Below, piece after piece: positions 1 through 8,362 of a stretch of DNA of 64,000 bases. Position numbers and translations under genes: made by a program. Source of the DNA: Salinibacterium sp. PAMC 21357 (lineage in GTDB: Bacteria > Actinomycetota > Actinomycetes > Actinomycetales > Microbacteriaceae); assembly GCF_000247645.1 (NCBI RefSeq), contig NZ_AHWA01000004.1:1240001-1304000 (forward strand). Direction: 5' to 3'. The notes beneath the pieces were generated by a model. It searched no databases and was not told the DNA's origin. It was given only the letters and a program-made list of their open reading frames with translations. The first letter of the stretch is position 1. Every line of letters starts with the position of its first letter.

Positions 1-583
1 TGCGCAGAACCGCACCGAATCCGAATGCCAGTAAAGCAACCAGGGTGAGGTAGCCGGCGCCGCCCACGAGAGCGCGCATCACTTCGCCATCGAATAGCTG
101 GCCTTCAATGCCCTGCCCGGCCAGGATCGGAGCGGTCACCAGTGCGGTCACGATGATCGACGCCAGACTGACGACGAAGGTAGCCACTGCCAGAACGAGT
201 GCCTTAGCGAAAAGGGCAGGCAAGCGGGTGGGCACCGCAGCGAACGTTGAACGGATCATTCCCGTCGTGTATTCGCCGCTAATAATCAGCACGCCGAGCA
301 CAGCGGCGACGAGCTGCGTGAAGTTCACGCCGAGCGTTGCCACCATCACGGTGAGTGATTTCTGCGTTTCAGCGTCGACCGCCGGGCCGCTGGAGGTGTC
401 GAGGGTGACCGCCATGAGCAGACCGAAACCAACCGTGAGCAACACGAAGATCGCGAATGACCACTGGGTGGAGCGTAGGGTGCGCAGCTTGATCCACTCG
501 GAACGAACCACGCGGGGAAAGCTCAGGTGGGTCGAACTGTGCGCTGTCGAAGTCTGTGGGGCTTCAAGGGCGGTGTTTGTCAT
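1..583 (-). CDS. ABC-2 type transporter permease (partial, C-terminus off window)
   Basis: The first about 194 residues are visible; the gene runs off the left edge. After a 40-residue cytoplasmic start come hydrophobic segments at about 42-60, 80-102, 128-150 and 178-194, with the SGEYTTGMIRST stretch (about 102-113) typical of actinobacterial ABC-2 permeases. The ATG (581-583) overlaps the TGA of the upstream ATPase gene (ATGA), so the two are translationally coupled and form one exporter. The substrate cannot be read from the sequence; the family exports antibiotics, lipids or peptides. The gene is last in a run that also holds an ECF sigma factor and a PadR repressor, so it is probably an inducible stress or drug export function. 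Confidence 0.85.
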   Translation of the reverse strand, partial: MTNTALEAPQTSTAHSSTHLSFPRVVRSEWIKLRTLRSTQWSFAIFVLLTVGFGLLMAVTLDTSSGPAVDAETQKSLTVMVATLGVNFTQLVAAVLGVLIISGEYTTGMIRSTFAAVPTRLPALFAKALVLAVATFVVSLASIIVTALVTAPILAGQGIEGQLFDGEVMRALVGGAGYLTLVALLAFGFGAVLR

Positions 584-1491
584 CGGGAAACCTCCGAGTG
601 GTATTCAACATCGTCTTGCGTGAGCTCTAGGTAGGCATCCTCAAGCGAAGCAGAGAGGGGAGTGAGTTCGTGCAACACGATTCCTGCTTGTGCTGCTGCC
701 TCACCGATCTGAGCGGATGCCAGACCGGCAATAGTCAGAAGGTCACCTTCCACGCTGGTGACGGTCACGTCGCTGCTGGCGAGGCGGTTGGCGAGGTCGG
801 TGGCCTGCGGTGTTCGGACCCGCACAGCCGTTCCGGTTGCTAGCGCCAAAATTTCGCCGACGGGGGCATCCGCAATGATGCGGCCACGCCCGAGCACGAT
901 GAGGTGGTCTGCGGTGAGGGACATCTCGCTCATGAGGTGAGAGGAGAGGAAGATTGTGCGGCCCTGCGAGGCGAGGTGCTTGGTGAGTTTGCGCACCCAC
1001 ATCACGCCTTCGGGGTCGAGGCCGTTGACCGGCTCATCGAGGATCAGGGTTTGGGGGTCACCGAGGAGGGCGGCGGCGATTCCGAGGCGCTGGCCCATGC
1101 CGAGCGAGAAGCCGCCGACGCGCTTCTTGGCAACAGATTCGAGGCCGGTCATCGCAATGACTTCGTGCACGCGTGCTTTGCCGATGCCGTGCGTAGCCGC
1201 CATGGCAAGCAGGTGGTTGTAGGCGGTGCGCCCCGTGTGGATTGCTTTGGCGTCGAGCAGCGCGCCAACCTCGTGCATGGGGTTGTGGTGCTGGGCGTAC
1301 CGCTTGCCGTTTACGGTGACCGTTCCGGAGTCGGGGCGATCGAGGCCAATAATGGTGCGCATTGTGGTGGACTTGCCTGCGCCGTTCGGGCCGAGGAAGC
1401 CGGTGACGATACCGGGACGGATGGTCGCGGTGATGTTATCGACGGCGGTTTTGGCGCCATACCTCTTGGTTAATCCTTGAATTTCAATCAT
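580..1491 (-). CDS. ABC transporter ATP-binding protein (ABC-2 exporter)
   Basis: 303-residue nucleotide-binding subunit. Walker A GPNGAGKS is at about 34-41, signature SLGMGQ at 129-134 (Gly replaces the second Ser of the usual form), and Walker B LILDEP at 149-154 followed by VNGLDPEG. The C-terminal about 90 residues form the accessory region usual in bacitracin/BcrA-like exporter ATPases. It energises the permease whose start codon overlaps its stop. The upstream HAAS-type membrane protein ends 26 bp before its ATG, so it belongs to the same transcript. Substrate unknown. Confidence 0.93.
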   Translation of the reverse strand: MIEIQGLTKRYGAKTAVDNITATIRPGIVTGFLGPNGAGKSTTMRTIIGLDRPDSGTVTVNGKRYAQHHNPMHEVGALLDAKAIHTGRTAYNHLLAMAATHGIGKARVHEVIAMTGLESVAKKRVGGFSLGMGQRLGIAAALLGDPQTLILDEPVNGLDPEGVMWVRKLTKHLASQGRTIFLSSHLMSEMSLTADHLIVLGRGRIIADAPVGEILALATGTAVRVRTPQATDLANRLASSDVTVTSVEGDLLTIAGLASAQIGEAAAQAGIVLHELTPLSASLEDAYLELTQDDVEYHSEVSR

Positions 1492-1517
1492 GTCTTAAGT
1501 CTAGAAGCTGATTCGGC

Positions 1518-2189
1518 CTAACGGCGTCCCCCGGAGGGATGATGTTGGGCGCGGTGAGGAGGAGATTGCGGATCCCGCTGGGAACGCCACAGCAACCACA
1601 GGCCACCGACGAGGTTAACCACCAGGAGCAGCAGGGCGTACGACCACCAGATGTCGAAAATGTTTGGAACCAACGGGTTAACGGCGTCACCTCGTTTGGG
1701 CTCCGGTGCTGCCAGGGTGAGCGCGAATATCAGTGCTCCAAAGACAGGTGCCGGGAGGATGGCGACAAGCTTCTCCCAACGCCGCCACTGGGGCGAAATC
1801 GCCACCATGACGAGCCCTGCGACCCAGCCGAGAACGGGGACAATGGCCCCGCCAAGCGCGAAGAGCAGGCTCGCGGTGATGGCATAACCACGCCCCGCTC
1901 GCGCAGGCGGTCGAGGCAACGCGCGCGGTTCAGAGTGCGCGGTTGCTGCCGCCGTGGACGCCGACGGGGCAGTGTCGCCGCGATCCGAAGCGTCGTTGGC
2001 TTCTGCCGCGATAAAGGCAGGGTCGCCGAGGGCCGCAATGCGTTCTCGTGCTGCGTCGGCGTCTAGCCCGTGCAATTCTTCTCGGGCACCCTGAACCAGG
2101 TCTCGGCGCACGTCACCGTCGAGGCTCACGAGCGCATCATCGAGATCGCGGAGGTAGTTGGTGGTGATGTCAGGCACATTATTAGGCAT
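1518..2189 (-). CDS. HAAS/DUF1700-type membrane protein, PadR partner
   Basis: About 223 residues from the ATG at 2189, which lies inside the end of the padR gene (8-base overlap); this start is preferred over an in-frame one 36 bp upstream because of that coupling and because the domain begins just after it. Residues about 8-55 (LRDLDDALVSLDGDVRRDLV and on to the ALGDPAFIAAEA region) form the helical HAAS domain typically encoded next to PadR repressors. A Ser/Ala-rich linker then leads to four hydrophobic segments. The role is presumably regulatory or sensory at the membrane, inferred from context only. A paralogous pair lies at 35269-36389. Confidence 0.75.
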   Translation of the reverse strand: MPNNVPDITTNYLRDLDDALVSLDGDVRRDLVQGAREELHGLDADAARERIAALGDPAFIAAEANDASDRGDTAPSASTAAATAHSEPRALPRPPARAGRGYAITASLLFALGGAIVPVLGWVAGLVMVAISPQWRRWEKLVAILPAPVFGALIFALTLAAPEPKRGDAVNPLVPNIFDIWWSYALLLLVVNLVGGLWLLWRSQRDPQSPPHRAQHHPSGGRR

Positions 2190-2523
2190 GAGCGGTGTCC
2201 TCTCCCACAATCGCGGCAACGGCATCCGCGAATGGTTTCCATTGTTTTCGAAATGCCTGCAACTGGGCGGTTCCCGAAGCGGTCAGGCGATAGTAGCGAC
2301 GTGAAGGGCCACGTTCTGATGACTCGTCAAACGAGGCGACGAAGCCCTTTGTGCGTAATCGCGCCAACACGGGGTAGAGCGTGCCGATGCTCGCGATCAT
2401 GCCATCGTCGATGAGTTTCTCTGACAGCTGCCAGCCGTACATTGCCTCACGCTCGAGGGAGCCGAGGACGCAGTATTCAACGACACCCTTGCGCAGTTGA
2501 GCGCCGACGTCATTAACTATCAT
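2182..2523 (-). CDS. PadR family transcriptional repressor
   Basis: 113 residues from the ATG at 2523, chosen because the protein then begins MIVNDVGAQLRKG, the usual PadR N-terminus; an in-frame ATG at 2532 and a longer form to 2559 exist. The winged helix spans about 12-85 with the characteristic VVEYCVLGSLEREAMYGWQL, GTLYPVLARL and PSRRYYRLTASG segments. It follows and slightly overlaps the sigma-factor gene and overlaps the HAAS gene. It likely represses this operon, with the coupled ABC exporter as an output. The ligand is unknown. Confidence 0.9.
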   Translation of the reverse strand: MIVNDVGAQLRKGVVEYCVLGSLEREAMYGWQLSEKLIDDGMIASIGTLYPVLARLRTKGFVASFDESSERGPSRRYYRLTASGTAQLQAFRKQWKPFADAVAAIVGEDTAHA

Positions 2524-3109
2524 GCTTAACATAATACCCACACGTTTTGGTGGGCTCAATAGCGCTGTTTACTGCCGCGCGTCGTCGAGGATGCTCGGTG
2601 ATTGCAGCATTCGCTGAGAGTGCGGCTTCGATCGCTGCCTTCGCGACCGAGTACCGGCTGCGTGCGGTCGACGCATTAAGTTCGAGTACGGCTGCGGCAT
2701 CCGCAATCGTCAGGCCATCCCAGTGGATGAGCTTCAGCAGTTCGGCCTGCGCGCTCGGCAAGGAGTCAAGGGCGGCGCGAACCTCGAACTGGAGGTTGTT
2801 TGCGCTTTCGGCGACCGCGAGAGTGTCAGCGCGAACGAGCTCTTTGCGCAGAGTTTCCCAAAGTTTGTTGCGACGGCGCCCAGCCCGGCGGTGGTTGAAC
2901 AGTGTGTTGCGGGCGACTCCATACAGCCACCGCTTCGCTTCCTCGTCGATGGCGGGCATCGTGCGCCGGCGCCGCCAGGCGACGAGGGCTGTCTCGGAGA
3001 AAAGATCCGCAGCGTCTTCGACGTTCTCCACGCGATAAGTGAAATACGAAAGGAGCGCCGCCTGGTGTCGCTGGAGCGCCTCCCGGGCCCGAGTGTCTAT
3101 AGAGTGCAC
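2513..3109 (-). CDS. ECF-type RNA polymerase sigma factor
   Basis: 198 residues from a GTG start that overlaps the end of the upstream gene by 13 bases. Region 2 is about 14-75 (LFSETALVAWRRRR, WLYGVARNTLFNHRR) and region 4 about 112-160 (LDSLPSAQAELLKLIHWDGL, IADAAAVLELNASTARSR), with no sigma 1.1 or 3 domain, as in ECF (group IV) factors. Gene order is membrane protein first, then sigma, the reverse of most sigma/anti-sigma pairs. The tail after about 170 is Arg/Pro-rich and unconserved-looking. The stop overlaps the padR start region, so the sigma factor and PadR are made together. Confidence 0.9.
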   Translation of the reverse strand: MHSIDTRAREALQRHQAALLSYFTYRVENVEDAADLFSETALVAWRRRRTMPAIDEEAKRWLYGVARNTLFNHRRAGRRRNKLWETLRKELVRADTLAVAESANNLQFEVRAALDSLPSAQAELLKLIHWDGLTIADAAAVLELNASTARSRYSVAKAAIEAALSANAAITEHPRRRAAVNSAIEPTKTCGYYVKHDS

Positions 3110-3657
3110 TCGTCAATTCCTCTCCCCGAGATGCCCATCAACGGTGTGCCACGTGACTCGAATTCAGCGAACACCGCCGCCATGACCTGGGTCTTGATAG
3201 ACCTCGCGAGAACCTCGGCGGTGTGCTTAGCGAGAACCGTCTCTTGGTCCATGAAGGCGGAGTCAGGGTGGATGCCCGACCAGTCTTCTGTCTGAAGGAA
3301 TAGTTTTGCGTCGTCATAGACCTCTTGGTCGAAGCCGGGTTGATCTTCGACAGGCTCGAGGGTGAACCCTCCGCTGCAGGCGAACTCTTGCCCGTGAGTG
3401 GTGATGATGACGTTCCACGAGAGGTCGTAGCCTTCGTCGGTTTGCGGAAGGATGGGAAACAAAAGCCCGGCCGCAGCCGCGGCTGCGGTGCCCGCGCCAA
3501 GGAGGAGCGCCGAGACCCCGGCGATGAAAACCGGGCGTCGATAGCGGGGCGATTTCGTGGTCGACTCAACGACGTCGCTCAGCGCTGTGCTGATCGCGGG
3601 ATTCGTCAGTCCCCGCCGCGGGGCGCTCGCTTCGAGCAGTTCGGTCGTTCTGTCCAT
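3097..3657 (-). CDS. Single-pass membrane protein, possible anti-sigma factor
   Basis: 186 residues; ATG preceded by a CGGAGAA ribosome site. A basic cytoplasmic stretch (1-40) is followed by one transmembrane segment at about 43-67 (VFIAGVSALLLGAGTAAAAA) and an about 118-residue extracytoplasmic part with two cysteines (EFACSGG and DECTL). It is first in the operon and its last codons overlap the sigma-factor GTG start. Position suggests an anti-sigma or signal-sensing role, but I see no zinc-type HxxxCxxC anti-sigma motif and the N-terminal domain is only 40 residues. Function is unproven. Confidence 0.6.
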   Translation of the reverse strand: MDRTTELLEASAPRRGLTNPAISTALSDVVESTTKSPRYRRPVFIAGVSALLLGAGTAAAAAAGLLFPILPQTDEGYDLSWNVIITTHGQEFACSGGFTLEPVEDQPGFDQEVYDDAKLFLQTEDWSGIHPDSAFMDQETVLAKHTAEVLARSIKTQVMAAVFAEFESRGTPLMGISGRGIDECTL

Positions 3658-3759
3658 GACATTCTCCGGTTCGTAGGGTTGCTCCTACTTAGTACATGTC
3701 CGTGTTGTGGCTGACTGTCCAATCAGGCGGTGACCGCTTTCACTGAGAGTATTGACCTT

Positions 3760-4953
3760 ATGACTGTCAGCACCACCGCATCCGCAACACAACTCAGAGT
3801 CGCTGTTATCGCGACGTTTGTGGTCTTCGGCATCAACGGACTCGTATTTGCGAGCTGGGCGGCGCGCATCCCCGCCGTCACGGACACCCTCAACCTCACT
3901 CCGGGGCAGATGGGCGGGCTGCTGCTGTGCCTTGCGGTCGGTTCCCTTATTGCTCTGCCCAGTGCCGGGTATGTGGCGAGCAAGCTTGGCACCGCAAATA
4001 CTGTGCGGCTGGCGGGGCTGATTTCTGCGCTCGCCGGTGTCGGTATCGCCCTCTCACTCTCCGCGGCATCCACCGTAGGCACCGCGATTTCGTTGTTCGT
4101 TTTTGGCATCGGGATCGGACTCTGGGATGTCGCAATCAACATCGAGGGCGCCGACGTCGAGCACAAACTGGGTCGCACTGTCATGCCGCAACTTCACGCC
4201 GCGTTCAGCGGAGGAGCATTCCTTGGTGCCATCATCGGTGCGGGGCTCGCAAACTTGGGCGTGGAACTGCCCGCTCACTTACTCGTGATTGCTGTCGTTG
4301 TGGCGGTGGCAACTCAGTGGCTTCCGAAGTACTTTCTGCCGCACATCCCGGAACCACCGCACCCGGAGGGAGAACTTGCCCCGCCGAAGGTGCGCAGTGC
4401 TTGGCGCGACCGCCGCACCCTGCTGATCGGTGTTGTGGTGCTCGGCGCTACCCTCACTGAGGGCGCCGGAAACGACTGGATCGCCAAAGCTGCCGTCGAC
4501 GGACTCGACGTCACCGAAGCCAATGGTGCCCTCATGTTTGCCGCCTTCGTTCTCGCGATGACCGCGATGCGCTTCTTCGGCGGCAGAGCAATAGACAAGT
4601 TCGGTCGCGTTCCGGTACTGCGCGGAAGCATGGCGGCCGCGGCAATCGGACTCACCCTCTTTGTGTTCGCCCCCACCCTGTGGCTCGCCATGATCGGGGT
4701 TGCCCTGTGGGGAATCGGTGCTGCGCTTGCTTTCCCGATGGGGATGTCGGCAGCAGCCGATGACCCCAAGCGGGCTGCGGCCCGAGTGTCAGTGGTCTCC
4801 ACTCTCGGCTACGTCGCGTTCCTCGCCGGACCGCCGCTGCTCGGTTTTCTCGGCGACGTCGTCGGAATCAGGTTCGCGCTGCTCGCTATTGGGCTGCCGA
4901 TTCTGGTGGCGCTTGTGCTGGCCGGTGCTGCGAAGCCGCTACCGAAGAAATAG
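3760..4953 (+). CDS. MFS transporter, YbjJ-like
   Basis: 397 residues from ATG 3760; an in-frame GTG at 3730 would add ten residues, but GAGAG lies better for the ATG. There are twelve predicted membrane helices; the first half carries FGINGLVFASWAARIPAV and the helix 2-3 loop region GYVASKLGTANTVRLAG. This arrangement resembles the YbjJ/inner-membrane MFS subgroup rather than drug-resistance DHA1/DHA2 proteins. Substrate unknown. It stands alone, divergent from the sigma-factor operon and convergent with the small gene at 4996-5358. Confidence 0.88.
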   Translation: MTVSTTASATQLRVAVIATFVVFGINGLVFASWAARIPAVTDTLNLTPGQMGGLLLCLAVGSLIALPSAGYVASKLGTANTVRLAGLISALAGVGIALSLSAASTVGTAISLFVFGIGIGLWDVAINIEGADVEHKLGRTVMPQLHAAFSGGAFLGAIIGAGLANLGVELPAHLLVIAVVVAVATQWLPKYFLPHIPEPPHPEGELAPPKVRSAWRDRRTLLIGVVVLGATLTEGAGNDWIAKAAVDGLDVTEANGALMFAAFVLAMTAMRFFGGRAIDKFGRVPVLRGSMAAAAIGLTLFVFAPTLWLAMIGVALWGIGAALAFPMGMSAAADDPKRAAARVSVVSTLGYVAFLAGPPLLGFLGDVVGIRFALLAIGLPILVALVLAGAAKPLPKK

Positions 4954-4958
4954 TTTTG

Positions 4959-4984
4959 CGCTGGCTCGCGCTACGCAGCCAGCG
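4959..4984. terminator. Hairpin between convergent genes
   Basis: Perfect 8-bp arms CGCTGGCT (4959-4966) and AGCCAGCG (4977-4984) with a 10-base loop, between the convergent stops at 4953 and 4996. No U-tract follows on either strand, so termination may be weak or Rho-assisted. Confidence 0.5.
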
Positions 4985-4995
4985 GGTGTGTCTCG

Positions 4996-5358
4996 TTAAA
5001 CCTTCTCGTCGACGATGCCCACGAAGCGACTGCCAATGCCGTCGATCTCCGAGCGGAACACACCGTCGGCGGGAGCGGGAAGCTCATCCGCGTCATGCCA
5101 ATCACAGGTCAAATAGGTGAAAGCCGGCCACCACTTCTTGGGGCGCGCCGCCTCGGTGAAGCCGCAGACCGTGCACGTGAGCTGCATCCAGACGGGGCGC
5201 TTGCCGGTGCGGTTAGCGCGCGACTGAACCAACCACGCTGGCGGGTTGGCTTCTAGTTCTTCGAACTCGGCATCTGACATCCGATTCGGGAGGTCATGCC
5301 GGCGAGCCATCTCTAGAGGGATGTCTAGGCGCAGCGCGGCTTCCCGTCGTGTAATCAT
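4996..5358 (-). CDS. Conserved hypothetical protein with a Cys-rich centre
   Basis: 120 residues if started at ATG 5358 (MITRREAALRLDIPLEMARR); the longer open frame to 5586 runs antisense through the cupin gene and is not credible. Features are an N-terminal helical segment, a CTVC pair in QLTCTVCGFTEAARP, and a further Cys in YLTCDWHDADELP. This is compatible with a small zinc-ribbon-like fold or a split metal site (three Cys plus His). The C-terminus ends IDGIGSRFVGIVDEKV. I do not recognise the family beyond its looking actinobacterial. It lies 70 bp downstream of the cupin gene on the same strand. Confidence 0.65.
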   Translation of the reverse strand: MITRREAALRLDIPLEMARRHDLPNRMSDAEFEELEANPPAWLVQSRANRTGKRPVWMQLTCTVCGFTEAARPKKWWPAFTYLTCDWHDADELPAPADGVFRSEIDGIGSRFVGIVDEKV

Positions 5359-5428
5359 GCTCCTACGGTACGCGACCCGGGCGCCCGCCCGTACGTGCGG
5401 GCCCGAATCTCCGCGCCGATAGCGACCC

Positions 5429-5785
5429 CTAGCTGATGTAGATCTTGCGCAGCGTTTCGCTGATGGTCCACGTGGTCTGCATGCCGGCGGTGAGCCGCAC
5501 AACATCGCCGGGGCCCACAGCGATCGTGCGATCATCCGCAGCGAAGTGGATGCTGGCGCGCCCGCTAATGACAACGAAGACCTCATCGACCTCGGTGTCG
5601 GTCGCGGTGCCCGAGGTCATTTCCCAGATGCCGATCTCGCTGTCGCCGAGGGTATCGAGCACGGCGTAGCCCGCGGTCGGAGTGCCCTCAACCACTTCTG
5701 ACGCAGCGAGCGCTTCGTGGGCGACGGGGACGGCGCTCGCCGCAAGGGGAGTGCCGGCGGTGAGGAGCGGTGCTGGTTCAGTCAT
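5429..5785 (-). CDS. Cupin domain protein (cupin_3 / DUF861-like)
   Basis: 118 residues. The C-terminal two-thirds reads as a cupin_3 barrel: IGIWEMTSGTA, EVDEVFVVISGRASIHF, then VGPGDVVRLTAGMQTTW. The acidic EVDEVF segment stands where cupin_3 proteins (ureidoglycine aminohydrolase, EutQ-like) keep their motif, and most classical metal-binding histidines are absent. The start lies 4 bp after the YhgE/Pip gene, so it is probably co-transcribed with it. Enzymatic role unknown; possibly a small-molecule binding or detoxification protein. Confidence 0.8.
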   Translation of the reverse strand: MTEPAPLLTAGTPLAASAVPVAHEALAASEVVEGTPTAGYAVLDTLGDSEIGIWEMTSGTATDTEVDEVFVVISGRASIHFAADDRTIAVGPGDVVRLTAGMQTTWTISETLRKIYIS

Positions 5786-5789
5786 GAGC

Positions 5790-7649
5790 TCAGCCTATGA
5801 GACTTGGCTGCAGGTCGCGCAGGGTGCGGCGGTGGGTCATCCTGGTGACGCCGATGGCAGCGAGGATGAGGGCTCCGACGAGCCAAGCGCCGAGCACGAT
5901 GGCGTCGGTGCCGACGCGGGCGAGGTCGCCGCCGTACATGAGTTGGCGCATGGCATCCACGACGTAACCCATCGGCAGCACGTGGTGCAGTGCGGCGAGC
6001 GGGGCGGGCAGGGTTTGCCAAGGGAAGGTGCCGCCAGCGGTGACGAGCTGCAGCACCATCAATACGAGTCCGAGGAACTGGCCGACGGAGCCGAACCAGA
6101 TATTGAGCGCGAGAATGATCGCCGCGTAGGTGAAGCTTGCCGCGATCATTACGCCGAGGGTGCCGATCGGATGCGTGAAGCTGAAGCCCAGCGCTGCGGC
6201 GAGCACCCCGAAGAGGGCGATCATCTGGATGGCGCCGAGCACGGCGGGGGTGAGCCAGCCAGCGATGGCGACGCGTACGGGTGAGCGCAGGGCGGTGACG
6301 GCACGTTTCGAGACGGGCTTGACGATAAGGAAGAGGGCGTAGATTCCGATCCAGCCGGCAAGCGCGGTGAAGAACGGGGCGAGGCCGGCACCATAGTTGC
6401 CCGCAGTGGTGACGGCACTGGTCTCCACGGCGACCGGATCTGCGATGGCTTCTGATTGTTGGGCGCGCAGGTCGGCGCTGGAGTTCGGGATTGCTTCGAC
6501 ACCACTTTCGAGCCCATCGCGCAGTTCGGTGGTGCCGTCGGCGAGGGTGCCTAACCCTGTGCCGAGGGTTGTGACACCGGTGCTGAGGGTCGAGGCTCCC
6601 GAATGTGCGGAGCCTACTCCGGCCGCAAGCTGGGTCGCGCCTGACGCCAGTGTGGCAGCACCGCTCGCGAGGCTGTTTGCGCCCGCCGATAGTTCATCGA
6701 CCTTCGATACCGCCGACTGCACAGTGCCATTTCCTTCGGCAATGCGATCGCTGAGCGGGTCGAGCGCGGTGAGCACGTCGTCAATCGCTGGGCCATCGAG
6801 TCCCTGAGCGGTGAGCGCGGCGACAAGATCGGCGCGGGCCGTGGGCAGCGCATCCGCAATGGTCTGCGCTGCGGTGCCGGCACGGTCGGCGTACCCGGCA
6901 AGTTCGCGGTTGCCGGCAGCTACTTGAGCTGCTCCGGAGGAGACTTGGTCGGCACCGGCAACCAGGCTGCCGCTTGCGGTGCTGAGAGTGCTCAAGCCGG
7001 TGGCCAGAGTATCGGCGCCATCCGCCAATTGCTGGGCACCCGTTACGGCATCGTGAGAGCCGTCGACGAGCTGAGTTGCCCCAGCGGTGGCATCAGAAAG
7101 TTCGGTGCGGATGTCAGAGAGCGCTGTCAGCAGCGAGCTGGCTGCTTCTTTTCCCACGAGTTCCGCCACCGACCGCCGAATCTGCTCAACTGCCTGTTTG
7201 CCAATCGTGGATGCCAAGTAGTTGTTGGCGTCATTGGTTTCGAGGTCGATCTCTGCCTGATGTGGGTCCGTGCCGGCGATGGAGCGCAGCGCATCCGAGA
7301 AGTCGCTCGGGATTGTCACGGTGAAGTCGACCGAGCCGTCGGCCAGAGCATTCGAAGCATCGGATGCCGAAAGCACGTGCCATTCAAAGGCGTTGCCCGC
7401 GAGGAGATCGTCGGCAACGCGCTCGCCGTAGTTCACCGCCTCCGTATCGCCGTCGGCGGCAACACCGTCATCGGAAATCACCAACCCGACGGGAACTTCA
7501 GCGAAGCTGCCATAAGGGTCTTGGTTTGCCCAGAGGTAGACGCCGCCATAGAGAACGGGAACGGCCATGAGGGCGAGCAAAGCCAACATGGCCATGCGTG
7601 AAGAAGTGAGTCGCCGCAGTTCAGCGGCGATCATTGCAGGAACCTTCAT
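5790..7649 (-). CDS. YhgE/Pip family membrane protein
   Basis: 619 residues with the classic architecture: an N-terminal membrane helix (about 18-38), a periplasmic-side region starting VPVGLVISDDG, then about 185-400 filled with irregular Leu/Ala-Gly repeats (QLADGADTLATGLSTLSTAS and similar). Five or so C-terminal helices follow (FFTALAGWIGIYALFL onward). The family includes the phage-infection protein Pip and type VII secretion-associated YhgE/EsaA-like proteins. The ATG overlaps the TGA of the degenerate ABC-ATPase-like gene, so the two are coupled and probably form a transporter-like complex. It is controlled by the TetR repressor at the head of the operon. Confidence 0.92.
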   Translation of the reverse strand: MKVPAMIAAELRRLTSSRMAMLALLALMAVPVLYGGVYLWANQDPYGSFAEVPVGLVISDDGVAADGDTEAVNYGERVADDLLAGNAFEWHVLSASDASNALADGSVDFTVTIPSDFSDALRSIAGTDPHQAEIDLETNDANNYLASTIGKQAVEQIRRSVAELVGKEAASSLLTALSDIRTELSDATAGATQLVDGSHDAVTGAQQLADGADTLATGLSTLSTASGSLVAGADQVSSGAAQVAAGNRELAGYADRAGTAAQTIADALPTARADLVAALTAQGLDGPAIDDVLTALDPLSDRIAEGNGTVQSAVSKVDELSAGANSLASGAATLASGATQLAAGVGSAHSGASTLSTGVTTLGTGLGTLADGTTELRDGLESGVEAIPNSSADLRAQQSEAIADPVAVETSAVTTAGNYGAGLAPFFTALAGWIGIYALFLIVKPVSKRAVTALRSPVRVAIAGWLTPAVLGAIQMIALFGVLAAALGFSFTHPIGTLGVMIAASFTYAAIILALNIWFGSVGQFLGLVLMVLQLVTAGGTFPWQTLPAPLAALHHVLPMGYVVDAMRQLMYGGDLARVGTDAIVLGAWLVGALILAAIGVTRMTHRRTLRDLQPSLIG

Positions 7650-8362
7650 GCGTTGTCTACTCCTACGCCGCCGCCACTTTGGGCCCAGGCAGCGGTACGT
7701 TCGTCAAGAGCGCCGAGGGCGCCGAGGGTGTCTCGCAGGGATGCTTCGGCCGATTCGGCACGCGCGATCACGTCGGCGTGAGTGATGGCCCATTCTGAGG
7801 CGCTACCGGCAACCGCTAATACGGCGAACCCGCGGTTGGCAAATTCGCCGAGCAGGTTCCACCAGTCGAGGGGTTGGCCGCCGTGGCGGTCGGGCGCGGT
7901 GACGACGAGGGCTGCGACGTGGGGGCGCAGCACAGCCAGCTCGCAGAGAAGGCGCAAGCGAGTGAGGGGCTCAACGTCGGCGATGGGGGTTGAGGCAAGG
8001 CTGCGGTAGCCGATCTCGTCGAGCCAGCGTCTGGTCGAGAGCGGGTCGGCGCGACGGCCGGCAAACATGAGTTCCTCGGCGACCACGCCGACGAGTGGCA
8101 CGCCGGGGTCGGGGTCCGAAACTCCGGGGGCATCTACGAGAGCTACGCGACGACGGAGGCCCCGGGCATCCGACTTTCCGTCGAGCGTGACCGAGCCAGA
8201 GTCAGGGCGCATGCGACCAGAAGCGATGAGGCCGAGCACCGTTGGGCGTTGCTCGGTTTCGGCAACAGCAAGGGTCGCGCTGCCGCTGACGAAGCTTGTG
8301 GATGTTGCGGGCAGAGCCTCAGCGTCACGGCCTTTGGTGACGCCGTGCAGTTCGACGCGCAT
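7646..8362 (-). CDS. Degenerate ABC-ATPase-like protein lacking Walker A
   Basis: 238 residues from ATG 8362, which overlaps the TetR stop (TAATG); the open frame continues upstream but that part is antisense-like to tetR. It aligns by eye to an ABC ATPase: MRVELHGVTKG start, then LGLIASGRMRPDSGSVTLDG, which matches the segment after Walker A. The P-loop position reads AVAETEQRPTVLG with no GxxGxGK[ST]. No clear signature motif is seen, and the Walker B-like stretch is HVAALVVTAPDRHGG with no DE. It is probably a pseudo-ATPase that scaffolds or regulates the YhgE/Pip protein encoded by the overlapping next gene. Confidence 0.75.
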   Translation of the reverse strand: MRVELHGVTKGRDAEALPATSTSFVSGSATLAVAETEQRPTVLGLIASGRMRPDSGSVTLDGKSDARGLRRRVALVDAPGVSDPDPGVPLVGVVAEELMFAGRRADPLSTRRWLDEIGYRSLASTPIADVEPLTRLRLLCELAVLRPHVAALVVTAPDRHGGQPLDWWNLLGEFANRGFAVLAVAGSASEWAITHADVIARAESAEASLRDTLGALGALDERTAAWAQSGGGVGVDNA

